From JACZST01 sp964195155 (lineage in GTDB: Bacteria > Actinomycetota > Acidimicrobiia > Spongiisociales > UBA5794), in contig CAXMOP010000002.1 in the NCBI GenBank assembly GCA_964195155.1, positions 1 through 46,786 on the forward strand: a stretch of 46,786 bases of DNA, read 5' to 3'. Below the pieces are notes generated by a model. The model searched no databases. It was not told the DNA's origin and saw nothing but the letters and a program-made list of their open reading frames with translations. How positions within the stretch are numbered: the first letter of the stretch is position 1; each line of letters starts with the position of its first letter. Shown here piece after piece: positions 35,313 through 41,678 of the stretch. Made by a program: the position numbers and the translations under genes.

Positions 35313-35430
35313 ACCAGGAGAGTCGACAGTCCACAGTCCTCAGCCCATAGCCCGAAGTCGACAGACTCACCGCGTCCCTCAGGCCTCCTCCGGTCTGACT
35401 GATGACTGACGACTGACGACTGACGACTTT
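35313..35430. repeat. Degenerate heptamer repeats between mraZ and rsmH
   Basis: GACTGAC-type units repeat with a 7-bp period at 35397-35428 (GACTGATGACTGACGACTGA and on). A looser set at about 35318-35360 reads on the minus strand as GGACTGT, GGGCTAT and GTCGACT. No open frame is supported. The array lies inside what should be the mraZ-rsmH transcript and resembles the other heptamer arrays at 37355, 37943 and 45029. Confidence 0.65.
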
Positions 35431-35432
35431 TG

Positions 35433-35864
35433 TCATATTCCATCCTCTGACAGCACCTCCTCGATCCCGGCGTAGTACTCGTCTGCCTCTGCCCCAACCG
35501 ACTCCCAGGACTCGGTGTCCCAGATCTCGATGTGGTCGGCGACGCCGACCACCGCGAGGTCCTTCTTGAGCCCGGCATACCGGCGCAGCGCCTCGGGGAG
35601 CTGTACCCGACCCTGGCCATCCAGCTCCTGGTTGGTCGCCGATGCGAAGAAGGACCTCGAGTAGTTCCTGGCCCGCCGATCGGTCCGGGGTAGGCCTTGG
35701 ACGCGAGCGGCCTCCTCCTGCCAACGGTCCATGGGAAACACGTATAAACAGCGTTCCTGGCCCTTGGTAACCACGCAGCCAGCCCGCAGACCATCGCGGA
35801 ACTTGCTTGGCATCACGACCCGACCCTTCGAGTCGAGTGCATGGCTGTATTCGCCGAGAAACAA
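35433..35864 (-). CDS. mraZ: Transcriptional regulator MraZ
   Basis: The 143-residue double SpoVT/AbrB-fold protein opens the dcw cluster and represses it in characterised species. The first half has MFLGEYSHALDSKGRVVMPSKFRDGL and the second half repeats the pattern as NQELDGQGRVQLPEALRRYAGL, each with the DxxGR DNA-binding core. The start is a TTG at 35864 with GGAGG nine bases upstream. An upstream region rich in GTGGG copies fits autoregulation. Confidence 0.96.
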   Translation of the reverse strand: MFLGEYSHALDSKGRVVMPSKFRDGLRAGCVVTKGQERCLYVFPMDRWQEEAARVQGLPRTDRRARNYSRSFFASATNQELDGQGRVQLPEALRRYAGLKKDLAVVGVADHIEIWDTESWESVGAEADEYYAGIEEVLSEDGI

Positions 35865-35914
35865 GGGCCTGCACCTCCATCACGCTCCGATCACCATCTC
35901 CACGATGGGGTTCA

Positions 35915-36000
35915 AGTCCCCCACTATGTACCACTCCCTCCCACCTGTCAACCCTATCGACCCCCACCGTCCCACCCTGAAGCGGAATCTCCCACCGTTC
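35915..36000 (-). promoter_or_regulatory. mraZ/dcw promoter with five MraZ-box-like GTGGG copies
   Basis: On the minus strand, TTGACA (35951-35946) and CATAGT (35928-35923) are separated by 17 bases, a good vegetative promoter about 60 bases before the mraZ start. GTGGG(A/G) occurs five times in the same orientation, ending at 35991, 35971, 35963, 35940 and 35920, overlapping and flanking the promoter. MraZ binds tandem TGGG-type boxes in other bacteria, so this is likely its operator. The divergent gene at 36024 shares the region. Confidence 0.75.
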
Positions 36001-36023
36001 CCCATCGGGGTACGCTCCCCTCC

Positions 36024-36785
36024 GTGAGCGAACCGGTCGTCATCGTTGGCATGGGGGAAATGGGCGGCGTGTTCGCCCGTGCGTTCCTGGGCGCAGGGCA
36101 CCCGGTGTTTCCGGTGACCCGTGGCCAGTCGATGGCCGAAGTAGCCGCGATCCTGCCGGATCCCGCATTGGCGCTGATCACGGTCGGCGAAGACGAGCTC
36201 GAGGGCGTGCTCGCTTCGCTGCCTCCCGAGTGGCGAGGCCGCGTCGGACTCATCCAGAATGAGCTGCTCCCACGCGACTGGATCGCACACGGCGTGGAGG
36301 GACCGACCGTGGCCTCCGTGTGGTTCGAAAAGAAGCCCGGCACCGCGGTCAATGAGATCATTCCGACCCCCGTCGCCGGGCCAGGCGCAGCCCTCGTGGT
36401 CGACGCGCTGGCGTCGATCGGGATCATGGCGGTGGCCATCGCAGGCAGCGAGCTGGTCGATGCACTCGTCGCTAAGAACCTCTACATCCTCACCGTCAAT
36501 ATCGCCGGCCTCCGCACCGGCGGGACGGTGTCAGAGGTGTGGGAGAACCGCGGCCTTGCCGAATCGGTTGGCTCCGAGGTTTTGGACATTCAGGAGCATC
36601 TGGTCGGAGCACCGATCGACCACGAGCGGGCGGTCTCCGGCATGGTTGCGGCGATCGAGGCCGACCCCAACCATGGCGCAACCGGCAGAAGTGCACCCCG
36701 TCGGCTGGAGCGAGCCCTACGCCATGCCGATGAAGCGGGCATCGAAGCGCCCACCCTCCAGGCGATCGCCAACGACAGTCTGTAG
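36024..36785 (+). CDS. Rossmann-fold reductase, ketopantoate reductase-like
   Basis: The 253-residue protein opens VVIVGMGEMGGVFARAFLGAGHPVFPVTR, a dinucleotide-binding fold. It continues with a ketopantoate-reductase-like layout: an EDELEGVLASLP stretch, VGLIQNELLP, and a C-terminal helical domain with LVAKNLYILTVN. Clear active-site residues (lysine in the second domain, LVAKNLY) can be proposed, but the substrate cannot be named. The GTG at 36024 follows the mraZ promoter region. No strong ribosome-binding site is seen. It is 28 bases upstream of the stress-protein gene and probably co-transcribed with it. Confidence 0.6.
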   Translation: MSEPVVIVGMGEMGGVFARAFLGAGHPVFPVTRGQSMAEVAAILPDPALALITVGEDELEGVLASLPPEWRGRVGLIQNELLPRDWIAHGVEGPTVASVWFEKKPGTAVNEIIPTPVAGPGAALVVDALASIGIMAVAIAGSELVDALVAKNLYILTVNIAGLRTGGTVSEVWENRGLAESVGSEVLDIQEHLVGAPIDHERAVSGMVAAIEADPNHGATGRSAPRRLERALRHADEAGIEAPTLQAIANDSL

Positions 36786-36813
36786 CCTTGCTCGAGCCAA
36801 AGGAGCCCGAACC

Positions 36814-37353
36814 ATGCACGTCCTCGTCGCCACCGACGGAGTACTCGACCCCGAGGAGGTCGCTGCCTTCGCCGGACCGCTCGCCGGGGACGATGGAATG
36901 GTCACGGTGCTGGTCGTCGTCGAGATCCCGAGGACCCTTCTTGAGGATATGCGGGCCGCGTACGGCCAGGAATCGGCCGATGAGACCTTCGGCCTCCGTC
37001 AGGAGGTCGGTGCTCCCGCTGCCAGAGCCGAGCAGCCAAAGAGCTGGCCCGGCGACGATTCCGTCATCGATCGCTACCTCTCCGACCGGCTGAAGCGTGG
37101 CGCAGATCCCATCGTCGACTTCTTGAGCCAGAGCGGCATCAAGGCACAAGGAGTGGTCGTCGAACACGAGAATACCGGGGACGCCATCATCGAACAGGTC
37201 GTTGAGCGGGACGCTGATGTGCTGGTTATCGGCTCATACGGCCAGGATGCCATTCATGGGTTCATGGGCTCGATCGGGACCAAAGTCGTGCGCCGTTCAC
37301 CGAAGCCGGTGCTGCTGATCAGGCGCGGGGCATTGAAGGCGGTCGGAGAATAG
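36814..37353 (+). CDS. Universal stress protein (UspA family)
   Basis: This 179-residue single Usp domain begins MHVLVATDGV with the conserved aspartate. It ends with the nucleotide-binding pattern VLVIGSYGQDAIHGFMGSIGTKVVRRSPKPVLLIR, close to G-2x-G-9x-G(S/T), so ATP binding is likely. A 45-residue charged insert (about 48-90) is longer than usual. The ATG at 36814 is preceded by AAAGGAG. Usp proteins respond to stress and starvation. The specific role here is unknown. Confidence 0.9.
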   Translation: MHVLVATDGVLDPEEVAAFAGPLAGDDGMVTVLVVVEIPRTLLEDMRAAYGQESADETFGLRQEVGAPAARAEQPKSWPGDDSVIDRYLSDRLKRGADPIVDFLSQSGIKAQGVVVEHENTGDAIIEQVVERDADVLVIGSYGQDAIHGFMGSIGTKVVRRSPKPVLLIRRGALKAVGE

Positions 37354-37354
37354 G

Positions 37355-37409
37355 GAGTCGCGAGTCGCGAGTCGCGAGTCGCGAGTTACGAACTACGAAC
37401 TACGAACTC
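37355..37409 (+). repeat. Heptamer tandem repeat (GAGTCGC, then GAACTAC)
   Basis: Four GAGTCGC units run in phase from 37355 and pass into two or three GAACTAC-type units, ending near 37409. It begins one base after the TAG of the stress-protein gene and ends 13 bases before the stop of the convergent HNH gene. No hairpin with a T-tract is present. Confidence 0.85.
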
Positions 37410-37422
37410 AGCTTGGTGGGGG

Positions 37423-37914
37423 CTAGACGTTGAGGTAGGGCGCCCAATCGGCATCGGGGTCGCCGCCGAGTGCTGCGGCGACCCAGCTGTCCCGCGGCGG
37501 GGCCTGCGGTGACCGGGTGAGCTGGAGACCTGCCTCGCCGGGCGTCCGACCCCCCTTCCGCGTATTGCACCGTCGACAGGCGGCGACCACGTTTCGCCAG
37601 GTGTGTTCCCCGCCTCGCGACCGCGGAATGACGTGGTCGATGTTCTCGGCCGGCCTCCCGCAGTACTGGCACGAGTATCGGTCGCGGTGGAACACCGTCC
37701 TCCGGTTGACCGGAACCCTCCTTGCGTATGGGACCGACACGTAGCGACGGAGCTGGACCACCGAGGGAGACGGCACGGTGATGTGCTCGGAATGCCACAC
37801 GATGCCGTTCGACACGATGACCTCGGCGCGCTCGGCCAGGACGAGCACCAGCGCCCGCCGGACCGGGACCACCGACAGCGGCTCGAGGCTTGCGTTCAGC
37901 ACCAGTGCTCGCAT
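37423..37914 (-). CDS. Small HNH endonuclease, actinobacterial type
   Basis: This 163-residue protein begins MRALVLNASLEPLSVVPVRRALVLVLAERAEV, the standard start of a widespread actinobacterial HNH family. The zinc-finger/HNH core is CQYCGRPAENIDHVIPRSRGG then RNVVAACRRCNTRKGGRTP, with both CxxC pairs and the catalytic His. No function is known. A longer in-frame reading to 38313 adds 133 residues that are only translated repeat units, so I chose the ATG at 37914. Confidence 0.9.
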   Translation of the reverse strand: MRALVLNASLEPLSVVPVRRALVLVLAERAEVIVSNGIVWHSEHITVPSPSVVQLRRYVSVPYARRVPVNRRTVFHRDRYSCQYCGRPAENIDHVIPRSRGGEHTWRNVVAACRRCNTRKGGRTPGEAGLQLTRSPQAPPRDSWVAAALGGDPDADWAPYLNV

Positions 37915-37942
37915 ACCCGCCAATTTACCAGGGGTCAGTGTT

Positions 37943-37983
37943 GAGTCGCGAGTCATGAGTCGCGAGTCGCGAGTCGCGAGTCC
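37943..37983 (+). repeat. Heptamer tandem repeat (GAGTCGC)
   Basis: GAGTCGC and one GAGTCAT variant repeat with a 7-bp period upstream of the HNH gene, then merge directly into the first 86-bp unit. The same order, heptamers followed by a family B unit, recurs at 45029-45180. Confidence 0.85.
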
Positions 37984-38290
37984 CGAATCGCTTCGCAGCA
38001 GCGAGCCCAAGATCAGACAGTCAGGCGGCGAGCCCCCGGCGAGCCGCCCCAACAAACATGGCCAGAGTCCCGAATCGCTTCGCAGCAGCAAGCCCAAGAT
38101 CAGACAGTCATGCGGCGAGCCCCCGCGAGCCGCCCCAACAAGCATCGCGAAGATCAGACAGTCAGGCGGCGAGCCCCTGCGAGCCGACCCAGCAAGCATC
38201 GGTGACCCCAAATCGCTGCCCGCCCCGAGAACGAAACGCTCAGGCAGTCGGGAGACGAGCGTCAGCGAGCCGACCCAGCAAGCATGGCGC
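37978..38290 (+). repeat. Repeat family B, four tandem copies of an ~86-bp unit
   Basis: Each unit runs CCCGAATCGCTTCGCAGCAG, a spacer with GATCAGACAGTCAGG, CGGCGAGC, then GAGCCG(C/A)CCCAACAA(A/G)CATGG. Copies lie at about 37978-38065, 38066-38148, 38149-38205 (left part missing) and 38206-38290. GGCGGC and GCCGCC within a unit can pair as a short stem. Two more copies occur at 45136-45180 and, inverted, at 46738-46786. No open frame here is supported, and the HNH gene and the next conserved gene flank it. Confidence 0.85.
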
Positions 38291-38291
38291 C

Positions 38292-38885
38292 CTAGGCCTT
38301 GGTCGCCGTCCATGTTGCCTGGCCGAGGGCGAACGGGCGACCGCCGTCGATAACGCTGGACCCGGCATACCGGTTGATACCGTCGTCGATCACGATCGTC
38401 ACCACCCGGGTCCCTTCGACGTCGCGCTCTTCGATCGAAAGCACGATCGGCGTGGGTGACAGACCGTTCAGCTCGGAGACGGCACCGATCACTGCCTCGT
38501 CGAGCCGCTTCCCGCCGGCATGCGCCGGGCGATCCGCGAAACGCCCGTTGCTGGTCTCGGCGCGAACGGTGGTCCCCTGTCCCCCTTCGACGATCGAGAT
38601 CGAGGCGAGTGTCTCGCGTCGATCTGTGGCCAGAGTCGGCGGTGCCAATTCGTCGAGCTCGACGGTGACCGCCTCGCCCGGTGGTGCCATCTCCGATCGG
38701 AGGCCATGGGCGGAAAGCACTCGTTGTACCGCTTCGCCCACCGACGCAGCGTCGACGCCCGCGGACAAGCGCACGCGAACACCCTCCGGTGTTAGTGCAT
38801 CGCCTTCGATCACTGCAGATTCGACACCGGGAAGGTTGAGTAATTGGTCGCGCAGCAAGTCTGCGGTCAATTCTTCAGCCTCCAT
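38292..38885 (-). CDS. Conserved hypothetical protein
   Basis: I do not recognise this 197-residue acidic, soluble protein. The N-terminal third (AEELTADLLRDQLLNLPGVE, then VRVRLSAGVDAASVGEAVQRVLSAHGL) looks like a small alpha/beta module. The C-terminal two thirds are beta-rich (ISIVEGGQGTTVRAE, LSIEERDVEGTRVVTIVIDD). The ATG at 38885 overlaps the upstream gene by 11 bases, so the two are co-translated. Codon usage is that of the chromosome. Its stop is one base from the end of the family B array. Confidence 0.65.
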   Translation of the reverse strand: MEAEELTADLLRDQLLNLPGVESAVIEGDALTPEGVRVRLSAGVDAASVGEAVQRVLSAHGLRSEMAPPGEAVTVELDELAPPTLATDRRETLASISIVEGGQGTTVRAETSNGRFADRPAHAGGKRLDEAVIGAVSELNGLSPTPIVLSIEERDVEGTRVVTIVIDDGINRYAGSSVIDGGRPFALGQATWTATKA

Positions 38886-39264
38886 TCCCCCGCGCGGTCT
38901 GTTGCCGCCACTCAAGATACGCCACCACGTCACCCGCATCAAGGGTCGTATCCGAAGTCCCATAGGCAGTGGTTAGGCGCCAATTGACGAGTTCCCGGTC
39001 GGGGATTGGTAGAAATGGCGGGGTTTTCCACCAGCCAGCCGGCGCAAGCGAAACCATCGTCGAGGCGGCGGTGCCCCACAGTGCCGGCCTGCGCAGCACC
39101 GCGACCAGGCCGGCCCGGTTCACCAGCACGAGAGCCACCTCCTTGATCGACCAAAAGCCGCGCTTGTTCAGACGGTAGGGGCGCGCGCTCCTTGCTGCAG
39201 GAACGAACGCGCTCAATTCGAATCGTACCGACGCCGATCGGATCCTGATGAACCGATTTACCAT
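38875..39264 (-). CDS. Conserved hypothetical protein, actinobacterial type
   Basis: This 129-residue protein has a recognisable composition of a small actinobacterial family of unknown function: a basic start, LRRPALWGTAASTM, APAGWWKTPPFLPIPDRELVNWRLTTAYG, and a final DVVAYLEWRQQ. I recall relatives reading PPFLP-PD-...-TAYG-...-DVV-YL-W. There is no membrane segment or signal peptide. The ATG at 39264 has GAGGTG seven bases upstream, and that ribosome-binding stretch is the first ~76-bp repeat. It overlaps the next gene by 11 bases. Confidence 0.7.
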   Translation of the reverse strand: MVNRFIRIRSASVRFELSAFVPAARSARPYRLNKRGFWSIKEVALVLVNRAGLVAVLRRPALWGTAASTMVSLAPAGWWKTPPFLPIPDRELVNWRLTTAYGTSDTTLDAGDVVAYLEWRQQTARGNGG

Positions 39265-39267
39265 CTG

Positions 39268-39494
39268 GCGGCACCTCGCTGATCGCGCTGCAGGCTGCGT
39301 CAAGGCTTATGGGTCTTTGCTGGCGCTCATCGCACATATCAACAACCGGCACCTCGCTGATCGCGCTGCAGGCTGCATCAATGCTTATGGCTCTTCGCTG
39401 GCGCTCATCGCACCCAACAAGCGGCACCTCGCTGATCGCGTTGCGGCTGCGTCGATGCTTGTGGCTCTTCGCTCGCGACCATCGCATTCTCATC
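39268..39494 (+). repeat. Three tandem ~75-78 bp repeats upstream of moxR
   Basis: Copies start at about 39268, 39346 and 39421. Each holds CGGCACCTCGCTGATCGCG, GGCTGC(G/A)TC, (G/A)TGCTT(A/G)TGGCTCTTCGC and CATCGCA. The third is the most diverged. An open frame spanning them is repetitive, which shows that it reflects repeat structure and not a gene. They fill the divergent spacer between the hypothetical gene (minus) and moxR (plus), so any promoter for either gene lies in or beside them. Confidence 0.85.
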
Positions 39495-39504
39495 TAACCT
39501 CGGC

Positions 39505-40494
39505 GTGGTGAGCGCAGAATCCGCGCCGGTGGCGCCAAGCGAGCTCGACTGGTTCAACCAGCGCTTCGACGCCGTTGCGAACAACATCGAGCTGGTCATC
39601 CAGGGCAAGCGGGAGACCGTCGAGCTGGTGACCGCGTGCCTGCTGTCGGAGGGCCACGCCCTCATCGAGGACGTCCCCGGCGTCGGAAAGACGCTGTTGG
39701 CCAAGTCGCTGGCGAGATCGATCGATTGCACATATCAGCGCATTCAATTCACCCCCGACTTACTCCCGTCCGACGTCACCGGGGTTTCGGTTTGGAACCG
39801 CGAGTCGAACCAGTTCGTGTTTCGGCCCGGGCCGGTGTTCGGCAACGTGGTGCTCGGCGACGAGATCAACCGGGCCAGCCCCAAGACCCAGGCCGCCCTG
39901 CTCGAGGCCATGGAGGAGCGGCAGGTGACGGTTGACGGCGTGACCCATTCGCTGCCGCCTCCATTCATCGTCATTGCCACCCAGAATCCGATCGAGCACG
40001 AAGGAACGTATCCCCTGCCAGAGGCGCAGCTGGACCGTTTCATGATGCGCCTGGGCATTGGGTATCCATCGCGAGCCAAGGAGCTCGAGATGCTCGACAC
40101 CCACGGCGAGCGATCTACCTTCGACGAGCTCACCCCAGTCATCCACGCCGACGACGTGGTGAAAATGGCCGGGATCGCCAACCGAATCCACACATCCGAT
40201 GCGGTGCGCGGGTACGTGATCGATATCGCCGACTCCACGCGTAGCCATCCCGACCTCCTGTTGGGAGCATCGCCGCGGGCCACACTTTTCGTGCAACGCG
40301 CCACACGGACCCGTGCGGCAATCCAGGGCAGGACCTATGTCACGCCGGATGATGTCAAAGCGATGCTTGGGCCGATTCTCAATCATCGGATGGTGTTGCA
40401 GCCGGAAGCCCAGATGCGGGGCACTTCGATCGACAAGGTGATCGAAGACGTCGCCGGATCGGTTCCCGTCCCGGGATCCCAGGGCTCCCCCTGA
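39505..40494 (+). CDS. MoxR-family AAA+ ATPase
   Basis: This 329-residue ATPase has Walker A DVPGVGKTLLAK near 55, Walker B VVLGDEINRASPKTQAALLEAMEE near 115, sensor VIATQNPIEHEGTYPLPEAQLDRF, and an arginine finger region in LLGASPRATL. MoxR proteins act as chaperones for partners with DUF58, von Willebrand or transglutaminase domains. The GTG at 39505 is followed by another GTG, and either could be used. It shares one base with the DUF58 gene (TGATG). Confidence 0.95.
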   Translation: MVSAESAPVAPSELDWFNQRFDAVANNIELVIQGKRETVELVTACLLSEGHALIEDVPGVGKTLLAKSLARSIDCTYQRIQFTPDLLPSDVTGVSVWNRESNQFVFRPGPVFGNVVLGDEINRASPKTQAALLEAMEERQVTVDGVTHSLPPPFIVIATQNPIEHEGTYPLPEAQLDRFMMRLGIGYPSRAKELEMLDTHGERSTFDELTPVIHADDVVKMAGIANRIHTSDAVRGYVIDIADSTRSHPDLLLGASPRATLFVQRATRTRAAIQGRTYVTPDDVKAMLGPILNHRMVLQPEAQMRGTSIDKVIEDVAGSVPVPGSQGSP

Positions 40495-41678
40495 TGCCGA
40501 CCACCAAGGGTTGGGCGGCGCTCGGTATCGGGATGGCGCTCCCCATCCTGTGGCTTGCGTTCGGCGAGCACGTGATGCTGGCCGTCGCAACATTCCTCGT
40601 GCTCGCCGTCGGCATCGGGGTTGTCTCGGTTCGCTCGGCAAGGCCGAACGTCGGCATTCAGCGCACGGTGACCCCCCTTCAGGTCCACGACGGAGACCGC
40701 GCCATCGTTGTGGTCGGTCTCGTCGCCGGCAAGCCCATTCACTCGGCAACGATTGTCGACGAGGTCCACGGCTTAGGGACCGCCAGGTTCGTGGCCAGCC
40801 GCATCCAGGCGAACCAGCGCGTCGAGGCACGCTATGAGGTGCTGTGCCACCCGCGGGGCGTCTATCGGATTGGGCCCGCGACCGTGATCGTCGAAGATCC
40901 GTTCGGGCTCGCCCAGTCCGTCGGGAGCGCAAAGAGCGTGGACCGCCTCGTTGTCTTTCCTGCCGTGGAAGACCTCAACGGCCTGCCGGGAGGCCGGGGC
41001 CTCGACCCGAGCGCCGACACCACGCGCGCCAGCTTCACTCAGGCGGGCGGCGAAGACTTCTACAACCTTCGCGAGTATCAGCTGGGCGACGACCTACGAC
41101 GGGTGCATTGGCCGAGTTCGGCCAAGCGCGATGAGTTGATGATTCGACAGCTCGAGGCGCACTGGCAGTCAAGGGCCCTGGTGCTGTTTGACGCGCGGGC
41201 CTCCGTCTACGCCAGCGAAAACGCGTTCGAGCATGCCGTTTCCGGAGCGGCTTCGGCAGTGCGGCACCTTTTTCGTAGCGGATACCGGCCGACGGTGTGG
41301 GTCGGAGGCGCCTCCTCGGTCGGCGTGGGCTCTCACGACGGCTACCGGCGAGCCATGGAGGAGCTGGCTGTCGTCTCTTCCCGGGAATCCATCGACCTGC
41401 TCAGGGTCGTCTCGCAGCGCAAGCGCGGGGAAGGAATCGGAGGGGTGCTGGTGATGATGACGGGGACACCGGACGATGGCGCCGTGCAGGCTTTCCGAAC
41501 CCTGGATCACAATTTCGACCGCAAGATCATCATGTCGGTCGGTCCCGACGACGCAAGCTCACTCATCGGCCTGGCCCGCGGCGGCATGATCACGGTCGGG
41601 GCGCGGCCGGGCGAACCGTGGTCGGCCGCATGGCAATCAGCGATGGAGCGATCATGGTCTACCGCTACAGCTGGGTAG
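40494..41678 (+). CDS. DUF58 domain protein
   Basis: The 394-residue protein has two N-terminal membrane segments (about 7-42) and then the DUF58 core. The family motif is seen as EDFYNLREYQLGDDLRRVHWPSSAKRDELMIRQ near 185-215. The following von Willebrand-like part starts ALVLFDARAS. Function is unknown. Partners are MoxR and the membrane transglutaminase, and the three form one transcription unit. It overlaps the next gene by 25 bases. Confidence 0.95.
   Translation: MPTTKGWAALGIGMALPILWLAFGEHVMLAVATFLVLAVGIGVVSVRSARPNVGIQRTVTPLQVHDGDRAIVVVGLVAGKPIHSATIVDEVHGLGTARFVASRIQANQRVEARYEVLCHPRGVYRIGPATVIVEDPFGLAQSVGSAKSVDRLVVFPAVEDLNGLPGGRGLDPSADTTRASFTQAGGEDFYNLREYQLGDDLRRVHWPSSAKRDELMIRQLEAHWQSRALVLFDARASVYASENAFEHAVSGAASAVRHLFRSGYRPTVWVGGASSVGVGSHDGYRRAMEELAVVSSRESIDLLRVVSQRKRGEGIGGVLVMMTGTPDDGAVQAFRTLDHNFDRKIIMSVGPDDASSLIGLARGGMITVGARPGEPWSAAWQSAMERSWSTATAG

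Noticed and set aside
37978..38290. CRISPR array
   Set aside because: The direct repeats are about 86 bp, diverged and contiguous without unique 30-40-bp spacers, and there are no cas genes in the window.
39248..39511. Plus-strand open frame of 87 codons with internally repeated peptide
   Set aside because: The peptide repeats because the DNA is the three-copy tandem repeat. It has no ribosome-binding site and no conserved domain.
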